From Candidatus Hermodarchaeota archaeon (lineage in GTDB: Archaea > Asgardarchaeota > Hermodarchaeia > Hermodarchaeales > Hermodarchaeaceae): a DNA stretch of 5,382 nt. Shown one piece after another: positions 1 through 5,382 of the stretch. The notes under the pieces were generated by a model that was not told the DNA's origin, searched no databases, and was given only the letters and a program-made list of their open reading frames with translations. How positions within the stretch are numbered: position 1 is the stretch's first letter; each line of letters opens with the position of its first letter. Made by a program: the position numbers and the translations under genes. The DNA is taken from assembly GCA_016839995.1 (NCBI GenBank), contig JAEOTD010000141.1:1-5382 (forward strand). The letters run 5' to 3'.

Positions 1-1
1 T

Positions 2-1582
2 GTCCCCAGTAACTCCAAACAGCTTCTCAGCGGATGTTCCAATTAAGCTAGCACGGATATTTTCAGTTCCATCATCGATTACGATTTTGGCAATTAGTCG
101 AGGCTCTGATTTCGGAATCTTCCCACACTTGGGACAGGTTATTTTGCCATTAGTTGTTGAAACTTTCTTGAAACACTTGGGACACGAGTCGTAGACTGAT
201 TTCTGGTGGACAACCTGAACAATCGTTCCTCTAACTGTGATAAAGTTGCCTTCGGTTACACTAGCCAACACTTGGCTAGGGACTGACTTTGATTCTGTTT
301 TCAGAAGGGTCTTTGAAGGGTTCTTAATTGCTAAATTCGGGGGATTGCGAGTGACTTCAGTTGATTCATTGATATGGAGTTCTAGTTCCTGTCGAAGGCC
401 TGGTCGACAACTAACTCCTGTTAAACGTAGTGTCGTTCCATTCTCGATATCAGCTAAATTCTCTGCCGCTTTTCCCCAAGCAACGCTACGTACACGCCCC
501 GAATTATCAGCAAGGATTAGAACAAGTCGTTTTCCCTCGCTCCCATCACGTCGAGTAAAGGAGCTCAAACCTTGATTTTCAACCAAAATAACCTCAACTA
601 TGTTAGCATAGTCTCCAGGTCTTAGATCCTTGAGCAATTGAGGTTTAGATGAGATTTTTGATGGTTTACCTGATGTAGAGCTAAGCTGATTGAGACGCCC
701 TCGGCGACCAACATGAATTTCAGGTTCGTTATTTTGGTTTAGTCGCACATAACCACTATCAATGCGAATTGTGTCATTAACAGATAATTTGTTAAACCAT
801 TCGCTCTGCTCGTCCCATAAGACCAATCGAGTCCGACCAGTATCATCACTAATCGCTAGATTTGCTACTGTTCCCTCCGAGTCGCCTCTTTTGAATGAAG
901 TTACCCGATATTTTGCAATAATTTCACCTTCAACGAAGATATCACTCATTCCCTCCTGAAGTGATTTGATTTTTGTGATAGATACTACTTCTTCAGGAAA
1001 GTCCTTTGGATCTGTATCTGGGGGATTAATCATAATCCGACTTCCGCCACCCAGATGGAGTTCTAATTGATCGTGAAGGCCCGTTCTAACTCGTCCATTG
1101 ATAATTCGGAGGATATCGCCCTCATCAAATTCTTTATCCTCAATCGGTTGGGTGTGCTTGTTCCAAAATGTAACACGAATTGAACCTGTTGCATCATTAC
1201 CCATTAGGCTTGCAACCTGACCTTCGCCTCCTTGTTTTCTTTGGAATGTTCTTACGGGAAATATCCTGGTGACTCTCACGTTTAGTGAGACCCCCGTCAT
1301 ACCTGCAACAAGGTCACGTATAGTCAGTTTTAGTTCCGGTGTATCCTGGCTCTCAAATAAATCCAAATCCAACTCTCGGGCTACTAACGAAGCAGCCCCC
1401 TCATCGGTTACATACCCGTCTAATTCTTTTTTCTTTGCCTCGATTAGTTGTAACACCTTTTCCTTGGATTTTCCTGATTTGGTCACAATTAAATCGATAA
1501 TTTCGGCAAGCTTAAGTGGCACGCTTGAAAACAGCCTCCCAAGGTTGATGTAATTTATATCACAGGTTTCTACAGCCATCAT
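2..1582 (-). CDS. rpa: Replication protein A (RPA), multi-OB-fold ssDNA-binding protein, 3'-truncated by window edge
   Basis: Reading the minus strand gives 527 codons with no stop before the left edge, so the C-terminus is missing. RPA coats single-stranded DNA in replication, repair and recombination. Residues about 20-80 form a helical N-terminal domain ending in a GYVTDEGAASLVARE motif, typical of archaeal RPA. Three OB folds follow at about 95-185, 212-295 and 325-410. Each has a shared pattern: an FxR loop, an acidic GxxxSLxxxDxTG strand pair, then a tryptophan strand (TFW, VLW, VAW). A fourth OB fold starts near 445 and carries a four-cysteine zinc finger (C467-x2-C470, C483-x2-C486). 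Tandem OB folds plus a zinc finger match the large archaeal RPA (Methanocaldococcus-like, about 600-650 residues). The start is the first ATG after an in-frame TAA; the next codon is also ATG (1579), so either may be used. No Shine-Dalgarno sequence is evident, so the mRNA may be leaderless. The gene is divergent from lhr. Confidence 0.93.
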   Translation of the reverse strand, partial: MMAVETCDINYINLGRLFSSVPLKLAEIIDLIVTKSGKSKEKVLQLIEAKKKELDGYVTDEGAASLVARELDLDLFESQDTPELKLTIRDLVAGMTGVSLNVRVTRIFPVRTFQRKQGGEGQVASLMGNDATGSIRVTFWNKHTQPIEDKEFDEGDILRIINGRVRTGLHDQLELHLGGGSRIMINPPDTDPKDFPEEVVSITKIKSLQEGMSDIFVEGEIIAKYRVTSFKRGDSEGTVANLAISDDTGRTRLVLWDEQSEWFNKLSVNDTIRIDSGYVRLNQNNEPEIHVGRRGRLNQLSSTSGKPSKISSKPQLLKDLRPGDYANIVEVILVENQGLSSFTRRDGSEGKRLVLILADNSGRVRSVAWGKAAENLADIENGTTLRLTGVSCRPGLRQELELHINESTEVTRNPPNLAIKNPSKTLLKTESKSVPSQVLASVTEGNFITVRGTIVQVVHQKSVYDSCPKCFKKVSTTNGKITCPKCGKIPKSEPRLIAKIVIDDGTENIRASLIGTSAEKLFGVTGD

Positions 1583-1628
1583 ATTAAAAACATCACTCTG
1601 GAACCGAAAATGTTAGAGGCGCCTTCAC
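1583..1628. promoter_or_regulatory. Shared divergent promoter region between rpa and lhr
   Basis: Only 46 bp separate the two start codons, so both promoters must lie here or run slightly into the genes. For lhr, the AT-rich tattaaaaac at about 1582-1591 sits where a TATA box would place transcription start near 1612, leaving a leader of about 17 nt that contains a GAGG ribosome-binding site. No clear purine-rich BRE precedes it. For rpa, the minus-strand CATTTTC at about 1605-1611 is a weak candidate at the right distance for a leaderless transcript. The assignments rest on archaeal promoter spacing rules and are tentative. Confidence 0.45.
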
Positions 1629-1643
1629 GTGGTTAAAAACATC
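1584..1643 (+). repeat. Exact 11-bp direct repeat bracketing the rpa/lhr start region
   Basis: The sequence ttaaaaacatc occurs at 1584-1594, directly upstream of the rpa start codons, and again at 1633-1643, inside codons 2-5 of lhr. The copies are 49 bp apart and identity stops at both ends. The position next to both starts would suit an operator that represses both genes, but the sequence is AT-rich and the second copy is constrained by coding, so chance is possible. Confidence 0.4.
1615..1619 (+). promoter_or_regulatory. Ribosome-binding site supporting the GTG start of lhr
   Basis: AGAGG ends 9 nt before the GTG at 1629 and can pair with the CCUCC-containing end of archaeal 16S rRNA. An in-frame TAG at 1614-1616 rules out any earlier start. 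Together these favour GTG 1629 over the TTG at 1650. Confidence 0.5.
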
Positions 1644-4445
1644 TTCGGGTTGCTAAATCCAAAACTTTCAGAGAAAGTTAGAAAGCAGGGATTTCGGACA
1701 CCCACACCCATTCAGAGCCGTAGTATTCCACGGATTCTTAAAGGAGAATCGGTACTTCTAATTGCTCCCACTGGGCATGGAAAAACTGAAGCTGCGTTTC
1801 TTCCTCTGATAAATCGTCTTCTTGAAGATTCAAGTGATTCAGTGGGTGTTCAGTTAATCTGGATTACTCCTCTTAAAGCCCTTAATCGAGACATCCTAAG
1901 ACGCCTTGTTCTGATTGCACAACAGCTTAAGATTAGTGTTGAAGTTAGACATGGAGATACGCCTGCCTCAACCCGTCGCCGTCAGACCTTGAAGCCACCT
2001 CAACTGTTTATCATTACACCTGAGACTTTGCAAGCAATTTTGGTTGGAAAAAGAATTCGAGAACATCTTCGTAACGTAAAGTGTGTAGTTATTGATGAAA
2101 TTCATGAGCTAGCTGCAAGCAAACGTGGAGTCCAATTAATGGTTGCATTAGAAAGACTCCGGGAGTTAACACAGACAAAGTTTCAGCGCATTGGGTTGTC
2201 AGCCACAGTTGGAAATCCCAATGAAATTCGTGATTTCATGAGTGGTTCGGAAAAAGCTGGGATTATAAAATCCCCTGCGACAAAGGATTTCCAGTTTCGT
2301 CTCGAGTATTGCCCGTATTCTTATGAAGATCAGGAGAAATCGCCACTAGATGGTCCAGCAGAAAGGATATGGGAATTAGTTAACAAGCATTCATCAACAC
2401 TCATTTTCTGTAATGAACGACAAACCGCCGAGGCACTCGGTCTCAGATTAGCAAAACTCCATGATAGTGAAGCAGGTGTTCACCATGGTTCTCTCTCCCG
2501 AGAAGCACGTATTGAAGCTGAACAGAAATTCAAAGCTGGGGAAGTGCCCTATTTAGTATGTACTTCATCGTTGGAGCTAGGCTTAGATATTGGTTCCGTG
2601 GATTTGGTCATTCAGTATGGATCGCCACGCCAAATGGTTCGATTACTTCAACGGGTGGGTCGAGCCGGGCACCAACTTGATCGTGAATCAAAAGGAATAA
2701 TCATCACGACAAAATTCGATGATGTATGTGAAGGTATAGTGGTTGCTGAAAAGGGCTTAGAGAAATGTCTAGAAACACCGCCGATTCACTACAATGCTTT
2801 GGATATCATTGCCCATCAATTAGTTGGACTGGCAATCGAGTATCGAACCCTCTCATATGAACAAGCAATTGAAATCATCAAACGAGCCCCTCCGTACTCT
2901 ACTATTGAGAAGGAAAAAATCATTGAAATAATAGACTTTCTTCAAAAAGAGGGGCTGATTTCGAGAGATGATGTGATTTTACGCCCTCGGAGAAAAGCCT
3001 ATCCATATTATTTTGAAAACCTGTCTGTAATTCCAGACACGCCGTACCATCGTGTCATCAATCTTGCCACCAACCGACCTGTTGGTCGTCTTGATACGGG
3101 GTTTGCGGAAGAATATGGGCAAACGGGGAATATTCTAGTTTTACGTGGACGCCCATGGGAGGTCGTCAAACAAGACGATGAATATGTGTATGTCACTGCG
3201 ATTCATCAAACCAGGGGACGAATTCCTCGTTGGAGTGGAGAGCTAATTCCTGTATCAAAAATGGTTGTAGAAGGGGTAAGTTCTCTTTGGAAGAAAATTG
3301 CAGACCATGTTGAATGCTCTGAGACCCTGTCATTTGACATTGATGTCGATGAACCTGCAAGAGACATCCAATGCAAAATGATAGAGAAACAGGTTCAAAG
3401 TCAATTCGTACCTGATAAAGAGAATATTATCATTGAGGTCGGACATGAATTGATCGTAATTCATTCATGTTATGGGACCCGAATAAACGAGACCATTGGT
3501 CGTTTACTTGCAGCGCTTTTAACCTCACAATTAGGAAGAGAAATTGCATTCCATGCTGATCAGTATCGCATTCTTTTTCGGTTTGAGAAGGGAGGAGCTC
3601 ATGCAATAGGAGAAGCGCTGCTAGAGGGATTCCAATCACTTGATTCAACTCACATGAATGAATTATTAGAATTAATCTTGTTACGATCGCCTTACTTCGC
3701 TCGGCGGTTCCTTCATGTGGGACGACGATTTGGAGTAATTTCACGGGCTGCAACTCTTAGAAGTAATCAGCTTCTTCGAATCATGCAGTATTTCACTGGA
3801 ACACCAGTAATTGAGGAAACGTTCAGAGAGTTCTTCGTTGACAAACTGGATATTGATAAAACACGAGAATTATTAGACGCAATTCAGAGCAAGGAAGTTG
3901 CTGTTAGACTAACTTATCTTAAACGTCCATCCCCTTTTGCCCGACAGATATTAGCTAGATTCGGTGAATTTCTTGAACCTGAAACACCAGAAGCATATAT
4001 TCTAGAACAAACGAAAAAGCGCCTCTTAAATCGGAAGGTGCGTTTGGTGTGTTTACACTGTGGTCAATGGTCCAGTGTCCGCACCATCAAACACGTAGAT
4101 GAACATCCTCAATGTCAGAAATGTGCATCGAGACTCGTTGCAGGGGTTTTTCCCACAGATAAATTATTACAACAGGCAATTCGTCGCCACCGTGCTGGTA
4201 AGCAATTATCACCAGAAGAACAACGGGCACTGCGTAAGGGTCGAGAAAATGCTGAAGTGGTGATAAACTATGGAAAACCAGCATTAATTGCCATGGCTGG
4301 AAGAGGAGTTGGACCAACCGTCGTAAAACGTATTCTTGCCGGCAGCCATGAACGCCCTGAAAGTGAATTCTACCGTCTGATTTTGGAGAATGAAAAGCAG
4401 TTTATCAGAACACGTGAATGGTGGGCGGATACAGACCCCAGCTAA
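1629..4445 (+). CDS. lhr: Lhr-type Ski2-like superfamily 2 DNA/RNA helicase
   Basis: Lhr enzymes are ATP-driven 3'-5' translocases that unwind or anneal DNA and RNA-DNA duplexes in repair or RNA metabolism. Visible motifs are a Q-motif-like TPTPIQ (24-29), Walker A APTGHGKT (46-53), Walker B box DEIH (156-159) and SAT motif III (191-193). Motif V follows near 311-333 (SLELGLDIG) and motif VI is QRVGRAGH (341-348). A winged helix follows at about 390-455. A beta-barrel of about 470-560 holds the Lhr signature IPRWSGE (532-538), whose tryptophan probably contacts the nucleic acid. The Lhr-specific domain 4 spans about 600-800, then a zinc-binding module (C808-x2-C811, C829-x2-C832) and a basic C-terminus with AMAGRGVGP (888-896) typical of archaeal members. 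The length of 938 fits archaeal Lhr/Lhr-Core and is far shorter than the roughly 1,500-residue bacterial long form. All catalytic motifs are intact. I cannot tell the aLhr1 and aLhr2 subgroups apart by eye. Confidence 0.96.
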   Translation: MVKNIFGLLNPKLSEKVRKQGFRTPTPIQSRSIPRILKGESVLLIAPTGHGKTEAAFLPLINRLLEDSSDSVGVQLIWITPLKALNRDILRRLVLIAQQLKISVEVRHGDTPASTRRRQTLKPPQLFIITPETLQAILVGKRIREHLRNVKCVVIDEIHELAASKRGVQLMVALERLRELTQTKFQRIGLSATVGNPNEIRDFMSGSEKAGIIKSPATKDFQFRLEYCPYSYEDQEKSPLDGPAERIWELVNKHSSTLIFCNERQTAEALGLRLAKLHDSEAGVHHGSLSREARIEAEQKFKAGEVPYLVCTSSLELGLDIGSVDLVIQYGSPRQMVRLLQRVGRAGHQLDRESKGIIITTKFDDVCEGIVVAEKGLEKCLETPPIHYNALDIIAHQLVGLAIEYRTLSYEQAIEIIKRAPPYSTIEKEKIIEIIDFLQKEGLISRDDVILRPRRKAYPYYFENLSVIPDTPYHRVINLATNRPVGRLDTGFAEEYGQTGNILVLRGRPWEVVKQDDEYVYVTAIHQTRGRIPRWSGELIPVSKMVVEGVSSLWKKIADHVECSETLSFDIDVDEPARDIQCKMIEKQVQSQFVPDKENIIIEVGHELIVIHSCYGTRINETIGRLLAALLTSQLGREIAFHADQYRILFRFEKGGAHAIGEALLEGFQSLDSTHMNELLELILLRSPYFARRFLHVGRRFGVISRAATLRSNQLLRIMQYFTGTPVIEETFREFFVDKLDIDKTRELLDAIQSKEVAVRLTYLKRPSPFARQILARFGEFLEPETPEAYILEQTKKRLLNRKVRLVCLHCGQWSSVRTIKHVDEHPQCQKCASRLVAGVFPTDKLLQQAIRRHRAGKQLSPEEQRALRKGRENAEVVINYGKPALIAMAGRGVGPTVVKRILAGSHERPESEFYRLILENEKQFIRTREWWADTDPS

Positions 4446-4450
4446 AATGA

Positions 4451-4558
4451 TTACTGTTCTTCACTACCGCTTAGAATATGGTAAGCTAAAATTAGAAAAC
4501 TAGCCAAGATGGAAAAACCGATGGTTCCAAGAAAAGCCAGTTGATATAATATTTGCAT
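4451..4558 (-). CDS. Possible 35-residue single-span membrane mini-protein
   Basis: A short minus-strand frame runs from ATG 4558 to TAA at 4451-4453. The product has one hydrophobic stretch of about 23 residues (about 7-29, with LAFLGTIGFSILASFLILAY at its core). A short polar tail GSEEQ ends it, so it would be a single-pass membrane protein with an acidic C-terminus. It lies 45 bp behind the SWIM gene on the same strand and ends 5 bp from the convergent lhr stop, so it fills an otherwise empty gap. The only upstream purine-rich site (AAGGAAG on the minus strand) is about 20 nt away, too far for a good ribosome-binding site. I recognise no family; it does not resemble SecE or Sec61-beta. The same bases contain several T-runs on the minus strand, and a U-rich terminator would also translate as hydrophobic residues. 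This ORF is therefore a candidate only. Confidence 0.35.
   Translation of the reverse strand: MQILYQLAFLGTIGFSILASFLILAYHILSGSEEQ
4488..4517 (-). terminator. T-rich tract, possible terminator for the SWIM gene
   Basis: On the minus strand this stretch carries a T5 and two T4 runs, about 85-115 nt past the SWIM gene stop. Archaeal transcription commonly ends at such U-rich tracts without a hairpin, and I saw no strong stem here. The tract overlaps the candidate membrane mini-ORF, so only one of the two readings may be right. Confidence 0.25.
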
Positions 4559-4586
4559 GGAAAGAACCGTTCTGTCAACTTCCTTA

Positions 4587-4620
4587 CTACTTTTTAAGTT
4601 TACTCAATGATCCCCTTTTT
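4587..4620 (+). terminator. T-rich tracts, possible terminator for lhr
   Basis: On the plus strand, T5 at 4591-4595 is followed by TTT and then a C4T5 run ending at 4620. This is the first clear T-rich stretch after the lhr stop at 4445. It lies about 145 nt downstream and at the 3' end of the convergent SWIM gene, so the lhr transcript would overlap that gene in antisense. There is no hairpin evidence. Confidence 0.2.
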
Positions 4621-5038
4621 CGATTTTCTGAGGTGAAGGCTTTTCAATCAAAGTTTCCCATTCAGCTCGGAGCGAATCATACCTCATATCATCTAAACGG
4701 ATTTCTGAATAAGTTTCAAGAGCTTCAGCAAGAATCTGTGCTAGAATATGATAACATAAATCAGCAACGCGTTTTACTATCACGTTGATATAGAAATCCT
4801 CACAATCACAATACAATTCTGATAAAACACGATAATCCCGTGCTTTTCCAACAACGACCCAAGCTTCCCTCCCACTAGGCTCGAAAATGTATTTCTTCAC
4901 CAAATCCTTGGCAACCGCTTGAAGAGCCTTCCAAAAACGATCTCCGCAGTGCTGAGTCAAAACCAATAGATCCGACCCAGAGATTACGTGACGTTCTTTA
5001 ATTCCTTTCAAGGTGCTCTCAAATTCGCCATTCATCAT
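4604..5038 (-). CDS. Small SWIM zinc-finger protein, archaeal COG5431-like
   Basis: The central feature is a SWIM-type zinc motif CxC-x15-CxH, with ligands C77, C79, C95 and H97 in the 144-residue form. It is preceded by FEPSGREAWVVVGKARDY and followed by HILAQILAEALE, a layout seen in short archaeal SWIM proteins. SWIM domains bind zinc and usually mediate DNA or protein contacts. The eukaryotic SWIM proteins Sws1 and Shu2 assist RecA-family recombinases, so a recombination role is possible but unproven here. Residues 1-50 look helical and the tail after about 125 is charged and probably flexible. I prefer the ATG at 5038 (followed at once by ATG 5035). The frame stays open to ATG 5095, but that adds 19 residues (including IFFFMITDCC) unlike the family and would leave one base between the divergent starts. 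ATG 5056 is another option. The gene is convergent with lhr and divergent from the phosphoesterase gene. Confidence 0.82.
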   Translation of the reverse strand: MMNGEFESTLKGIKERHVISGSDLLVLTQHCGDRFWKALQAVAKDLVKKYIFEPSGREAWVVVGKARDYRVLSELYCDCEDFYINVIVKRVADLCYHILAQILAEALETYSEIRLDDMRYDSLRAEWETLIEKPSPQKIEKGDH

Positions 5039-5096
5039 ACAACAGTCTGTAATCATAAAGAAAAAAATACCTATCGAGTTAGTAATATCGAACAAG
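5039..5096. promoter_or_regulatory. Shared divergent promoter region between the SWIM and phosphoesterase genes
   Basis: With the preferred SWIM start, 58 bp lie between the two ATGs. The A-rich block at about 5056-5069 (T-rich on the minus strand, GTATTTTTTTC) is 20-35 bp from either start. It could therefore supply TATA/BRE-like elements for short-leader transcripts in both directions. No Shine-Dalgarno sequence is visible before either ATG, which suits leaderless or near-leaderless mRNAs. The exact boxes cannot be assigned. Confidence 0.35.
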
Positions 5097-5382
5097 ATGC
5101 ATCTCGAGATAATTAAAAACGAACCGGCCCTTCTTCTTCACGAAGGATCCCGTCGTGTTCTAGTTGTGGGTGATTTGCATATAGGATACGAACGAGTGTT
5201 ATTCAAGCAGAATTACTATTCAACAAACCTTGCTACGCGAATTACCACCCAGTTTGAACAACTCGTCACTGAATTGGATCCAACCGAGATTATCATCTTA
5301 GGAGATTTGAAGCACTCTATCCGTGATTTTTCCAAGCAGGAATTTCAGCAAATTGCGCAACTCCTACTTAACCTACAGCAAA
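5097..5382 (+). CDS. Metallophosphoesterase, SbcD/Mre11-related archaeal type (COG1407), 5' part only
   Basis: The frame is open from ATG 5097 to the right edge, giving 95 codons of a family that usually has about 220-250 residues. The calcineurin-like metallophosphoesterase motif I is GDLHIG (25-30, metal ligands D26 and H28). Motif II is GDLKH (69-73, metal ligand D70); the GDxKH form is characteristic of this archaeal SbcD-related family rather than of true Mre11. The GNHD/E motif and the C-terminal histidines lie beyond the window. These enzymes use two metal ions, often manganese, to cleave phosphoesters; related bacterial members encoded beside Lhr-Core act as manganese-dependent DNA nucleases. 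The native substrate in archaea is not established. The gene runs in the same direction as lhr but is separated from it by the minus-strand SWIM gene, so it needs its own promoter. Confidence 0.9.
   Translation, partial: MHLEIIKNEPALLLHEGSRRVLVVGDLHIGYERVLFKQNYYSTNLATRITTQFEQLVTELDPTEIIILGDLKHSIRDFSKQEFQQIAQLLLNLQQ

Noticed and set aside
237..1553. Three plus-strand open frames (237-575, 762-959, 1269-1553)
   Set aside because: They lie antisense to the rpa coding frame, which shows clear OB-fold and zinc-finger homology throughout. Their translations are serine/arginine-rich low-complexity shadows with no recognisable domain.
3008..4317. Minus-strand open frames at 3008-3196, 3430-3753 and 4087-4317
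   Set aside because: All are antisense to the intact lhr gene, with no domain, no promoter and compositions typical of shadow frames.
4446..4603. Hairpin or structured RNA in the lhr-SWIM convergent gap
   Set aside because: Read on both strands, no stem of useful length was found; the region is better explained by the mini-ORF or by T-rich terminator tracts.
5072..5091. Two copies of tatcga (5072-5077 and 5086-5091) in the SWIM/phosphoesterase divergent region
   Set aside because: Six-base repeats 14 bp apart are expected often by chance in AT-rich DNA; there is no symmetry or further match to suggest an operator.
1..5382. CRISPR array, insertion sequence, tRNA/rRNA gene or integration site
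   Set aside because: No regularly spaced repeats, terminal inverted repeats, transposase motifs or tRNA-like folds were seen; nearly all of the window is filled by coding sequence.

Overview
The window looks archaeal. It holds an OB-fold replication protein A with an embedded zinc finger, an Lhr-type Ski2-like helicase with an archaeal-style C-terminus, a short SWIM zinc-finger protein of the kind common in archaea, and the start of an archaeal SbcD/Mre11-related phosphoesterase. Base composition leans AT-rich and there are no signs of thermophile extremes. The lineage cannot be fixed from this sequence; an Asgard or euryarchaeal-type genome would fit, and I hold that only weakly.

Layout from left to right. 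(1) Positions 2-1582, minus strand: a long open frame that runs off the left edge. It encodes a multi-OB-fold single-stranded-DNA-binding protein (RPA) and fills the whole left third. (2) Positions 1583-1628: a 46-bp divergent promoter region shared with the next gene. (3) Positions 1629-4445, plus strand: a complete 938-residue Lhr helicase. (4) Positions 4451-4558, minus strand: a possible 35-residue single-membrane-span protein, ending 5 bp from the helicase stop. (5) Positions 4604-5038, minus strand: a 144-residue SWIM zinc-finger protein. (6) Positions 5039-5096: a second short divergent promoter region. (7) From 5097 to the right edge, plus strand: the first 95 codons of a COG1407/TIGR00024-type metallophosphoesterase.

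The genes have a common theme of DNA maintenance. RPA coats single-stranded DNA, Lhr is a 3'-5' translocating helicase or annealase, and the phosphoesterase is related to Mre11/SbcD nucleases and is known from Lhr gene neighbourhoods. The SWIM protein belongs to a group whose eukaryotic relatives (Sws1/Shu2) work with RecA-family paralogs. A joint pathway is an inference from proximity and family knowledge, not something the DNA proves. The least expected items are the SWIM protein in this position, the tiny membrane ORF behind it, and an exact 11-bp direct repeat bracketing the rpa/lhr divergent promoter. No RNA genes, insertion sequences, CRISPR arrays or integration sites were seen.
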